A stretch of DNA of 64,000 nt from Gammaproteobacteria bacterium (GTDB lineage Bacteria; Pseudomonadota; Gammaproteobacteria; Competibacterales; Competibacteraceae), in assembly GCA_024234995.1 (NCBI GenBank), contig JACKNF010000008.1, positions 62,001 to 126,000 of the forward strand, given 5' to 3'. How positions within the stretch are numbered: the stretch's first letter is position 1; every line of letters starts with the position of its first letter. The position numbers and the translations under genes are program-made. Under the pieces are notes generated by a model, which was not told the DNA's origin, ran no database searches, and saw only the letters and a list, made by a program, of their open reading frames with translations. This document shows, piece by piece, positions 25,300 to 33,719 of this stretch.

Positions 25300-26514
25300 C
25301 CATAAGCGCCTTACCACCTATCAGTTCTGAGTTAGACTAGGATTATGAGTTTAATGAACATCATGAGGGGATCATGGGAACGGTTCGACAATTGGCGACA
25401 GCAATCGAAGCAGGATTGAGAGCAGCTCACCCAGGGTTGCGTAAGACAGTGATTACGAAATTGGCCTTGGCGGTCGGGGCGATTCTGGAAGCTCAGACCC
25501 CAAATACTGTGGAACTTGCTAATCTTTTACCGTTGGAGACCGAACGGCAAGATATGCGCGAGCAGTGGCTGCGCCGGTTATTAAAAAATCCATTGCTGTC
25601 GAGTAGCGAAGTGCTGGAACCGTGGGCGCGCCAAGCCTTAACCGCGGCGGGCCCGCAGGGACAGACGATCATTCTGAGTCTGGACCAAACCGATTTGGGG
25701 GATCGTTTTGCGATTTTGATGGTGAGCCTTGGGATCGGCGATCGGGCCTTACCTCTTGCTTGGCGGGTGGAAGCTGGCCCGGCCAATCTGGGTTTTGCGG
25801 CCCAGAAAGCGGTATTAGAACAAGTTCGCGCGTGGCTCCCGGCGGGAGCCGAGGTGCTGCTTTCAGCGGATCGCTTTTATCCCTCGGTGGATTTATTCGC
25901 GTGGCTTCACGCGCAGTCCGGTTGGCATTATCGGTTACGATTGAAAGGCAATCTCAATGTAGATCCAGGGTTTGGAGACATGACCACGACCGGGGTGCTC
26001 GCCGCAGGGCAAACCGAGCGCTATCTGCCCAATGTGCGGTTATTCAATCAAGGGGTCGCGACGAATCTGGCGATTTGGCATGAGGGGGTCCACCCGGAAC
26101 CCTGGATCATCGCCATGAATGACCCGCCAAATCGGGCGACCGTGCGGGATTACGCGAGTCGCTGGGGCATTGAGCCGATGTTCTCCGACTTCAAAAGCCG
26201 CGGTTTTCAATTAGAAGACACGCAGTTACAGGCCGCTGACCGGCTCGATCGGTTGCTGCTGATCATGGCCTTGGCCATGTACTGGTGCGTGCGCGTCGGT
26301 CAAGAGGAGGCCCGCGATCACCCCACGCCCCTGGAAAAAAGACGCAAGAACAGACCGATCCTCACCATTGGACCTTTCGAAAACTCGCCCGTAGCGCCGT
26401 TTCCTGGTTCACCCGGGGTCTGCGTGCGCTCCACCGGAAGCTACAAATGCAACAACCGTTACCTTCCTTCTATCGGGTTTGCCCCGTGATGAGAAACTGA
26501 TAGGTGGTAAGGCG
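25300..26514 (+). mobile_element. IS4-family-type insertion sequence
   Basis: A 20-bp perfect inverted repeat, CGCCTTACCACCTATCAGTT at 25307-25326 and its complement at 26495-26514, bounds a transposase gene. The left repeat probably extends outward through CCATAAG to the target duplication at 25299. The matching right extension is displaced to the far end of the island. Total original length would be about 1.22 kb. Confidence 0.8.
25374..26500 (+). CDS. IS4-family DDE transposase, with a -1 frameshift near its end
   Basis: The main frame gives 371 codons from the ATG at 25374, with DDE landmarks: Asp in IILSLDQTDLGD, Asp in VLLSADRFYPS and a late YASRWGIEPMFSDFKSRGF carrying the YREK-like Glu region. 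After TPLEK the frame derails. A -1 shift at the A6G run (26335-26341) instead gives KKTQEQTDPHHWTFRKLARSAVSWFTRGLR and stops at 26500, which is the normal C-terminus for this family. The shift could be programmed slippage, a mutation or a base-call error. Confidence 0.75.
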
Positions 26515-26604
26515 GTTGAGCAAATTTTACCTGAGGATATCGATAAGTTGTTAGAGTTGCGTGATGCTATTAATAAGAAGATTAATACATTGCATTCCGT
26601 TTAG
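26515..26604 (+). pseudogene. C-terminal fragment of an unknown protein
   Basis: Directly after the IS repeat an open frame reads VEQILPEDIDKLLELRDAIN, then KKINTLHSV and a stop. It has no start of its own, looks like a real helical C-terminus and is followed at once by a strong hairpin. It is probably the tail of a gene cut by the event that built the island. Confidence 0.45.
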
Positions 26605-26632
26605 GGTGTCAGAGTTCTGACACCCTAAACGG
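26597..26632. terminator. Strong hairpin terminator
   Basis: A perfect 16-bp stem (CCGTTTAGGGTGTCAG and its complement) with an AGTT loop overlaps the stop of the upstream fragment. The inner arms GGTGTCAGA/TCTGACACC recur in the hairpin at 56032-56062. Confidence 0.75.
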
Positions 26633-26670
26633 AGTACAAATGGTTGCCGTTGAAAGTCAATTAGGATAGC

Positions 26671-27471
26671 TCACAGTCCATATCCCAACCGTTCCAAGAC
26701 TCCATCGAGAATCTCCAGCGTATCAAAATCGATGATCAGTTGCCCTCGACCCTGCCCACCATAAGCCAGTGTGACGCGCGTACCCAAGCGTTCGGCCAGT
26801 TCCGATTCCAAGCGCACGAGATCGGGGTCTTTAGCCGGTAACGAGGGGGTGGCTTCGGCATGGGCTGAACTGTTCTTCCCTGGGTGTTTGTAGGCTTTCG
26901 CCAGGGTTTCCACCTGGCGCGTATTCAATTTTTCCCACACCAGGCGTTGCACCAATTCCAATTGCACCGACGCCGGCAATCCGACCAAGGGGCGGGCTTT
27001 CCCCATCTCCAGTTGGCCAGCGGTGATCCGCGCCTGGACACTCGGTGCCAACTGCAACAATCGCAGACGGTGCGAAGCTTCCGTGCGCGATAGACCGAAC
27101 TCCCGGCCAGCGGCCGTAATGCTTTTCCCTTGGGCGACCTTGGTTTGAATCATCCGGGCTTCGTCCATCGGATTGGCCACCGCATGGTCAGAATCCAGGA
27201 CGATGAGTTGATGAGCTTGCGCGTCGCTGAGCGATTCCCGCACCTGAATGGCGATGGTCGGCAATTCCGCGCGCTGGGCGAGCAGCCAGTGTTTAAGGCC
27301 GGTGAGAATTTCATAGCATTGGGGCCCGGTCTTTGCGATGGGACGCACCGTGACCGGATCGACAAAGCCCACGCTGCGGGCCAGCGCCACCGCAGCAGCC
27401 GGAGGCCAGGGTAACGGGGCAGAAGGCCGCAGCGGGCTGATCTGTAGGAGATCGAGGGGAACATTGCGCAT
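26671..27471 (-). CDS. ParB/Spo0J-family protein
   Basis: About 266 aa from the ATG at 27471 (a GTG at 27516 is possible). The N-terminal ParB-like nuclease/CTPase fold has LDLLQISPLRPS, AVALARSVGFVDPVTVRP and YEILTGLKHWLLA, where the canonical GERR arginine motif is replaced by GLKHW. The helix-turn-helix region is SITAAGREFGLSRTEASHRLRLLQL. The C-terminus (RLGTRVTLAYGGQGRGQL, then IIDFDTLEILDGVLERLGY) resembles the Spo0J dimerisation segment. No parA lies nearby. It may be a plasmid or ICE remnant acting as a regulator rather than in partition. A palindrome lies right upstream. Confidence 0.75.
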   Translation of the reverse strand: MRNVPLDLLQISPLRPSAPLPWPPAAAVALARSVGFVDPVTVRPIAKTGPQCYEILTGLKHWLLAQRAELPTIAIQVRESLSDAQAHQLIVLDSDHAVANPMDEARMIQTKVAQGKSITAAGREFGLSRTEASHRLRLLQLAPSVQARITAGQLEMGKARPLVGLPASVQLELVQRLVWEKLNTRQVETLAKAYKHPGKNSSAHAEATPSLPAKDPDLVRLESELAERLGTRVTLAYGGQGRGQLIIDFDTLEILDGVLERLGYGL

Positions 27472-27508
27472 GGAAGGGTTTTCCGTGGGATGTGACACGG
27501 TCGGGGAC

Positions 27509-27542
27509 TTTACCACAAGATGCGGTAACGGGATGTGGTAAA
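27509..27542. promoter_or_regulatory. Inverted repeat upstream of the ParB-like gene
   Basis: TTTACCACA (27509-27517) and TGTGGTAAA (27534-27542) form a perfect 9-bp inverted repeat with a 16-nt spacer that itself contains GCGGTAACG. Its position at the start of the ParB-like gene makes it a candidate operator or parS-like site for that protein. Confidence 0.4.
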
Positions 27543-28182
27543 AGGTATTGATATGCTGCTCCCGCTCGGTCCGAGGGCGGGGCGTACCGGATGCTTTTTG
27601 ACTTTCATGCGCGTTTTATCGCGACACACACACGGTGGCGGCACTTCACCCGCGCTTTCTGGCCTCTCCTTATTCCATTGATCAAGGCTCCGCTTTGACG
27701 ATGGATTCCGCTCGCGGTGGAGCTCGGCTCCGTGGTCTGCGAGCGCTACGGGGCCGTGTGCAACCGCCGGATGCCCGGATCCAGCGATTGGCAGCGGTTG
27801 CGTATTTTTTTATCGGCCTCCTCACATTGTCCCGTCGCACGGTATACCGCGCTCGCCTCGGCGCATCGCGCCTCGATCAGCGGCGGTCGGCAGACCGCAC
27901 CGGCCGGGCCTTCTGTGCATCATCCTGCACCGCGTGGTTTTCCCGCGCTGGTTCCTACCCCAAAAGTCCTGATGCCCCAGTTTTTACGAACAATTCTGTC
28001 GCAGAGGGAAGGGGTTTCACGCCTTGCGAAACCGGGCGAGGGGCCGAGAATGATTCCGTGGATCCTTATTGTTGGGTGTGACGCTCAACAGAGCAAGAGA
28101 ACCGCTGCCTTAGATTCGTTTCATTGAGGGTCCCCGGCCCAAGTGATGGCCGGGGGGGTGTGCCAAATTCAGGAGTACATCG
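27543..28182. other. Region without a recognisable gene
   Basis: Overlapping plus-strand open frames exist (27635-28081 and 27717-28127), but neither has a ribosome site or recognisable domain; the sequence looks like decayed coding DNA. A hairpin lies near the right end. Confidence 0.4.
28132..28155. terminator. GC-rich hairpin
   Basis: CCCCGGCC and GGCCGGGG form an 8-bp stem with an 8-nt loop. No T-run follows, so it may be a structural remnant and not an efficient terminator. Confidence 0.4.
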
Positions 28183-28260
28183 ATGAGTAAACCGGGTACG
28201 TTATTTGTGCAGGATGAAGCGACGGGTGAATACCGCCGTGCGCGTCCCAAAGAAATCGTC
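28183..28260 (+). pseudogene. N-terminal stub, possibly of a RadC/JAB-like mobile-element protein
   Basis: After a GGAG ribosome site, the ATG at 28183 opens MSKPGTLFVQDEATGEYRRA. This opening resembles those of small ICE-borne proteins such as RadC-like JAB proteins, but after about 26 codons the sequence turns into an antisense xseA-like fragment. The identification is weak; what is clear is that a gene start is joined to unrelated DNA. Confidence 0.35.
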
Positions 28261-28484
28261 GCGCCGGGCCGTCGTCAGAATCGCCTGGAATGCGGCCTCG
28301 GTGTGTTGCGCACGGGTTTTGATCGTAGCTTCAATGCAGTGAATCACCTTGGAGGGTGTGCCCAGGGCGCGGCAGGCCACCTCGTCCAGCACGGTTTGAT
28401 CCTTCTCATGGCCAATGCCGGTCAGCACCGGCACGGGACTCACGCACACCGCCCGCGCCAAGGCTTCCTCGTTGACACGACTTG
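28258..28484 (-). pseudogene. Internal fragment of an exonuclease VII large subunit-like gene
   Basis: The minus-strand translation reads NEEALARAVCVSPVPVLTGIG, then HEKDQTVLDEVACRALGTPS and a helical tail. The PVLTGIGHEKDQTVLDEVA stretch with the downstream GTPSK matches the catalytic segment of XseA-type proteins found on plasmids. Both ends are missing, and the piece is joined to an unrelated plus-strand gene start. Confidence 0.65.
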
Positions 28485-28541
28485 GAAAGTTAGCGGCTGA
28501 AGAGGGATGATAGAGGGTGTTGTTGCAAAGAGAGCCTGACG

Positions 28542-29217
28542 ATGTTGCTACCGTTAGTGGGGATACCCGAACTGATTGCGGAGGGGCTAAGGCCTTATCG
28601 AGATTTGTTTTGTCGAGCGGCGGGTTTTGAGCATGTGAGCCGCTATGTGACGGGTTTGTTGCTGAGTCCGAATAAAACGCTGCAAGGGATCCACGCGCAG
28701 CAGGTTTGGCCGGAAGAGGCCGGTGTTAGCCGGCGGGCGATGCACGCGGCGGTCTTTGAAGCGGGTTGGAACAGTGACGGGTTGTTGCCCCGTCATCGCG
28801 CGGTCGTCTCGGAGGCACATCGAGGACAGGGGTTGGAGGTCATGGGTCTGGACTGGACCTACGTTCATCATGACCAGGGACCGGAGATTTACGCGGCTAA
28901 ACGGGCTTATGATCACGTTGAGGGCCGCCTGAGCACCTACCAAACGTTGGTCACGGCGGTAGTCGCCAATGCCGATCGAGTGGATGGCGTAGCGGTAGAG
29001 GTGCAGTTTCCCAACTACCAAGCCGAGGAGTTAGGCTATCTGAACATAACCGCCCAAGACGAGTACACCGATGTAGCGCAGGCACGCCAGCGTTTTATTG
29101 ACCTACTGCACTATCAGAAGAATCGGCTGACCTATCGCAAGCGCACCGAGATGGCGGTTGAGATCGTGCGCCAGCTGGAAACCGAAGGCCAGTTCCCAGA
29201 GGCGCCCTATGCGTTTG
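28542..29217 (+). pseudogene. Truncated IS701-like transposase
   Basis: About 225 codons with a plausible N-terminus (MLLPLVGIPELIAEGLRPYR) and the features FEHVSRYVTGLLLSPNKTLQ, VSRRAMHAAVFEAGW and a DDE Asp in VMGLDWTYVHHDQGPEIYA. Related transposases are roughly twice as long, and this one loses homology near residue 225, where IS630-type sequence begins. It is probably cut by that insertion. Confidence 0.65.
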
Positions 29218-29575
29218 ATATACCCAAGCTCAAATAGATTGATTACATTCATAGGAAATGTTAAGGTGTTGGTCATGACATATTCCCTCGATTTTCGCCG
29301 TAAAGTTCTGTCCGTTCGAGAGAAGGAGGGACTTACAATCGCGGAGGTGGCAAACCGCTTTTGCGTTGGCATTGCCAGCGTAGTGAGGTGGATCGACAGG
29401 ATCGAACCGCAAAGAACCCGCAACAAACCAGCGACGAAGATCGACCGGATTGCGTTGGCGCGGGATGTACGTGAATACCCCGATGCTTATCAGGCAGAAC
29501 GTGCAAAACGACTTGGGGCAAGCGAAAAGGGCATCGGACATGCTCTTCGGCGCATGAACATCACCTATAAAAAAA

Positions 29576-31171
29576 CTAGGGTGGCAAACTCAGCTTGATC
29601 AAGCGTTCTTCCAGCGCCTGTAGATAGGCGTCTGGATCCTGACGAAACCGGCGACCCAACACCCGTGGCCAGCGGCGTTGTTCTCCACGGGTGCGCACGA
29701 TCCGCCACTGCTCGAGGTCGGCGGATGCCAGTTCGGCAGCGGTAAACGGATGGATTTGACTCGCCACCGCGGCGGGCAAGCGGGTGGCACCGCACACCAC
29801 CAAACTGGCCGGAGCATTCTTTTGTCCCGTAATGCGGCGCAGCTGATGGCGCAACCCGCCAAACAGTTGCTCCAAGTCGTTATTGGTCCGCGGTAAGTCG
29901 GCCACATCGCAACAGGTGAAGATCAACGGGCCGTAACTGACAGTCACCTTGACAAACTGGGCCGCCATCGCCTGCAAGCTCGCTGAGGGAGCGGCCTCCT
30001 CCTGAAGATCGGCGAGCAGTACCGCATAGCGGGCCTCGACCGTGGCGCGGTCCGCGCCGTCGGATTGGCCAGGATCTGGGTCGCCTCCACGAGCCAACCT
30101 TGGCCGATGGCCAGTTCCGGCCAGAGCGGCGCGGTGGCGTCCAACGCCCGGCGCACGGCGTGCTGGAGGCGACTCAGCGGCGCGGGCACCCCTTTTGGGC
30201 CACCCAGTCCAGGCTGGCGGCAATGGCGGACAAGCGCTGCTGCTGGAGTTGCAAACCGCCGGCGTCGAGCGGGGATGGCCGCTGTCGCCGAGCGCGCCCC
30301 GAACCGCCGCACAGTACCCGCGGATGACCTCAGCTTCCGGATCGGTTTCGGTCTTCGACGGCCCGCTCGATCGGCCGCACCCCGCGCACCCGCTTGCGTA
30401 ATTCCTTCTGCGCGTGCCGATCGGCTCTCCCAAATCGGCCGACCGGCTTCCCGCAGATAGTGAAACTGGCAGAGTTGATGCGGGACCCCCGGCAACACTT
30501 CGGCCACCGCCTGCCGGATGGCCTGCTGGCCATCGCTGATCACGCCCACCACCGGCACGCCTTCTAACCCGAGCAGCGCCGCCCGCAATAACGCGCTCAG
30601 GTCGTCATGCCCGGACGCCAACAGGCTGCGCGCCAGCAGGATGTCTCCCGACAGCACCTCGCGCACCACCCAGAGTACTTCGTGGCCTTTGTCCGGTTGC
30701 AAGCCATCCACCGCCAGGATCAGTCGGCCCTGCTGGCGCAGGCCCGCCTGGGACGCCGGGGTTGCCAGCACGACCGACTCACCAATTCCTCATAGCGCCC
30801 CAGCAAGTGATCGACCGCGCGGGGCAATCACCACCCCGGTTGATTAACGCCCGGTGGATCTCGGGCACCGTGTCATGATCCTGATACCGACAGGCGCCAA
30901 TCCAGGCGATCACGTCCAGGCCAAACTCGTGATGCGGCAAGGCCAGCCGTCCTTCCAGTTCCGGTCGGTACGGCCGGTGGTAAAAGGCACAGGCCGGATT
31001 TACACAGCGCCGAACTTGCAACGTGACGCCCAGCACCACCTCCAGGGTCGTGACCGTACGGGCGTTATCATAGGCAAACCAGAGCGGTCCCCCACACACC
31101 GGACAGCACCGATTCAGGCAGCTTAACACCACCGCTTGCGTCGGTGGCGGTCGGGGCGTGATGCGGGCCAT
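29576..31171 (-). pseudogene. Decayed transposase with zinc-binding N-terminus
   Basis: The reading is spread over at least three frames. The N-terminal part has CCPVCGGP and RRCVNPACAFYHR, a four-Cys zinc ribbon. The middle has ILAVDGLQPDKGHEVLWVVREV, VVGVISDGQQAIRQAVAEV and HQLCQFHYLREA, a DDE-type core with the typical C-H-Y segment. The C-terminus has RTNNDLEQLFGGLRHQLRRITGQK. Frameshifts near 30780 and in 30040-30430 break it. I do not assign it to a named IS family. Confidence 0.7.
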
Positions 31172-31241
31172 GGCATCCTCCTCCACTCGCGTTTCAGTAG
31201 GGATACCACTTTAGACCCTCAAGCCAGGTTTACTGTTCTAG
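29576..31241 (-). mobile_element. Transposon nested in the IS630 element
   Basis: The ends are CTAG followed by related 23-bp arms (16 of 23 positions match when inverted, including a shared GCTTGA), flanked by an AAAAAA(C) duplication. The 1.67-kb body carries one decayed transposase gene on the minus strand. It landed inside the IS630 transposase codons YKK/TLQ. Confidence 0.7.
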
Positions 31242-31780
31242 AAAAAACACTTCAACATCCCAAAGCGGACGCCGCCGCACGGCATGCCTTTTGTCAGAGA
31301 ATTGAGGTTTATCAAGCGCAAGGACGCACGATCGTCTATATCGACGAAAGCGGTTTTGCTCATGACATGCCGCGCCAGCATGGCTATGCCTCTTCCGGCC
31401 AACGGTGTTTCGGCACATGCAACTGGCATGCGAAAGGTCGAACAAACGTTATCGGCGCTTTGATCGGCAAGGTTCTTTTGACTGCTGGTTTGTTCAAATC
31501 CAACGTCAACGCAGATATTTTCTATCAATGGATCGTTCAGGATTTGCTGCCGAAGCGGCCTGCGGCAAGCGTCGTTGTGATGGATAACGCCACATTTCAT
31601 AAACGCACAGACATTCGATCGGCCATCGTCAACGCCGGACACTTCCTTGACTTCCTGCCTGTCTATTCTCCTGACCTCAACCCCATCGAGAAAAAGTGGG
31701 CACACGCCAAAGCTATTCGCAAAAGGCTTCTTTGTTCTATCCCACATCTCTTCAAAATTGAATCATTTTATATGGCGTAG

Positions 31781-31969
31781 GCTATATCTCGAACGCGTCA
31801 TTGCTGACCGGCGCGCCGGACTGCCCCTCGCCCCCTTACCTCAGTAGGGGTCTGAACGGTTACTTTAAAGTCAACTCGGGTCGGGTAAACCACTAGATCT
31901 CTACGAGAAAACCGGTGTCGTTGAGCTATCATTGGAGAAAAGTGATAGAGATCAAGCAGGGGGTTAACG
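31781..31969 (+). promoter_or_regulatory. Leader and probable promoter of the hsd operon
   Basis: A 190-bp gap between the IS630 remnant and hsdM. It contains a GGGGG ribosome site 8 nt before the hsdM start. I cannot fix -35/-10 boxes with confidence. The all-plus-strand genes from 31970 to 40434 suggest one transcript starting here. Confidence 0.4.
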
Positions 31970-33481
31970 ATGGAGGGCAGAAATGGAAATCTACCCATGA
32001 GGGCGCTGGATATAGGAACCCTCTCCGGGCATCTCTGGGAGGCGGCCAATATCCTGCGTGGTCCTGTCGACGCGGCTGACTTCAAGACTTACATCTTCCC
32101 GTTGTTGTTCTTCAAGCGGCTCTCCGACGTCTATGACGAGGAGTATGCCGTGGCACTGGATGAGTCCGACGGCGACGTGGAATTTGCCCAGTTCCCCGAG
32201 AACCACCGGTTCCAGGTTCCGGAGGGCTGCCACTGGAAGGATGTCCGGACCAAAAGCGCCAATATCGGCCATGCGCTCCAGAAGGCCATGCGCTGTATCG
32301 AGCAGGCCAACCCGGACACCCTGCACGGCATCTTCGGCGATGCCCAGTGGACCAATAAGGACCGCCTTTCGGACGCGCTGCTCAAGGACCTGATCGAACA
32401 CTTCTCGTCGCTCAACCTGGGCAACGAGCACTGCAAGGCGGACATTCTCGGCCAGGCCTATGAATACCTGATCAAGAAATTTGCCGACCTGACCAACAAG
32501 AAGGCCGGTGAATTCTATACCCCGCGTTCCGTGGTCGCGCTGATGGTTCGCATCCTTGCGCCCAAGGCCGGGGAAACCATCTATGACCCGGCCTGCGGGA
32601 CCGGCGGCATGCTCCTTGAGGCGCTGCATCATGTAAAAGAGCATGGCGGCGACGAGAACCTCATGCTGGGCAAGCTCTATGGCCAGGAAAAGAACCTGAC
32701 CACATCCTCCATCGCCCGGATGAACCTCTTTCTCCACGGCGCGGAAGATTTCCATATCGAACGCGGCGACACCCTGCGCTTGCCCGCCTTTTATTCAGGC
32801 GACAGCCTCGCTACCTTTGACTGCGTCATCGCCAATCCTCCCTTCTCCCTGGAAAAGTGGGGGGACGACGTCTGGATCAACGACCCCTACGGCCGCAACT
32901 TTGCCGGGCTGCCGCCAGCCAAGTCCGGCGACTTCGCCTGGGTCCAGCACATGATCAAGTCCATGGCCCGCAAGACCGGTCGCATGGCCGTGGTGCTTCC
33001 CCATGGTGTGTTGTTCCGCATGTCCAAGGAGGGAGAGATCCGGCGCAAGCTGCTGGAGATGGACATGCTCGAATCGGTGATCGGTCTCGGCCAGAACATT
33101 TTCTACGGCACCGGTCTCGCGCCCTGCGTCCTGGTCTTCCGCGACAGCAAGCCCAAGGCGCACCGCCAGAAGGTGCTGTTCATCGACGCCTCCAAGGCGT
33201 TCAAGACCGGCCGCGCCCAGAACGAGCTGCTGCCGGAACACGTGGACAACATCCATCGCTGGTACGAGGGCTATCAGGATGTGGAAGGAATCTGCCGGGT
33301 GGTCACGCTCGACGAGATCCGCGAGAACGATTTCAACCTGAATATCCCCCGCTACGTGGAGCCGGTGATCGAGGAAGAATCCATGACCATCGATCAGGCC
33401 ATCGCCAACCTCAAGGAATCGCTGCAGGCAGCGTATGCGGCCGAGGATCGGTTGAAGGCGCTGCTGAAAAAGAGGGGTTGA
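31970..33481 (+). CDS. hsdM: Type I restriction-modification methyltransferase subunit, copy 1
   Basis: A 503-aa N6-adenine methyltransferase subunit. The N-terminal helical HsdM domain (LSGHLWEAANILRGPVDAADFK, FPLLFFKRLSDVYDEE) is followed by the SAM-binding motif DPACGTGGM (206-214) and the catalytic NPPF (289-292). Both are intact, so the protein should be active with HsdS. It is the first of two hsdM genes. The two share the same scaffold (WTNKDRL, IEHFSS, EFYTxR, YEYLIKKFAD / YEFLIKKFAD) but differ at many positions, so they are diverged paralogues and not a recent tandem copy. The operon continues with hsdM2, hsdS and hsdR. Its base composition is clearly more GC-rich than the flanking core genes. 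Confidence 0.93.
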   Translation: MEGRNGNLPMRALDIGTLSGHLWEAANILRGPVDAADFKTYIFPLLFFKRLSDVYDEEYAVALDESDGDVEFAQFPENHRFQVPEGCHWKDVRTKSANIGHALQKAMRCIEQANPDTLHGIFGDAQWTNKDRLSDALLKDLIEHFSSLNLGNEHCKADILGQAYEYLIKKFADLTNKKAGEFYTPRSVVALMVRILAPKAGETIYDPACGTGGMLLEALHHVKEHGGDENLMLGKLYGQEKNLTTSSIARMNLFLHGAEDFHIERGDTLRLPAFYSGDSLATFDCVIANPPFSLEKWGDDVWINDPYGRNFAGLPPAKSGDFAWVQHMIKSMARKTGRMAVVLPHGVLFRMSKEGEIRRKLLEMDMLESVIGLGQNIFYGTGLAPCVLVFRDSKPKAHRQKVLFIDASKAFKTGRAQNELLPEHVDNIHRWYEGYQDVEGICRVVTLDEIRENDFNLNIPRYVEPVIEEESMTIDQAIANLKESLQAAYAAEDRLKALLKKRG

Positions 33482-33485
33482 TGGC

Positions 33486-33719
33486 ATGAGTAACACATCA
33501 ACCAGAGTCGAACGTGCGCAGAAACCACGGAAATGTCCCGAATGCGGGCAGGCCCCTCTGGCCAGCATCCTCTATGGCATGCCCGCTTTCGATGAGGAGC
33601 TAGAACGAAAAATGAATGAAGGCCGGATCACGCTTGGCGGCTGCTGTGTCAGCGATGACGATCCAGCGTGGGAATGCACCCACTGCGGGCTCAAGATTTT
33701 CCGGAGGCAGGTGCAATGA
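33486..33719 (+). CDS. Small protein with Cys pairs (putative zinc ribbon) between the two hsdM genes
   Basis: A 77-aa protein with CPECG near residue 17, a central YGMPAFDEELERKMNEGRI segment, GGCCVSDDDP and a final ECTHCG before the basic end. The two CxxC pairs (CPEC, CTHC) plus a CC could bind zinc. Similar small proteins with the YGxP...GGC pattern are common hypothetical proteins. Its 3' end overlaps the start of hsdM2 by 4 bp, so it is translationally coupled to the restriction operon. Function unknown. Confidence 0.7.
   Translation: MSNTSTRVERAQKPRKCPECGQAPLASILYGMPAFDEELERKMNEGRITLGGCCVSDDDPAWECTHCGLKIFRRQVQ

Larger units (their letters stand above)
29275..31780 (+). mobile_element. 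IS630-family element interrupted by another transposon
   Basis: The first part (29275-29575) encodes the IS630 helix-turn-helix half: MTYSLDFRRKVLSVREKEGL, then TIAEVANRFCVGIASVVRWI and ending NITYKK. The second part (31249-31780) encodes the catalytic half: TLQHPKADAAARH, IVYIDESGFAHDMPR, VVMDNATFHK and YSPDLNPIEKKWAHAK, the DDE triad of the family. Joining both across the inner element restores one continuous frame. The inner element is flanked by AAAAAA(C) on both sides. Confidence 0.82.

Noticed and set aside
27635..28127. Two overlapping plus-strand frames after the ParB-like gene
   Set aside because: They lack ribosome sites and family features, and both read like noise in GC-rich decayed DNA.
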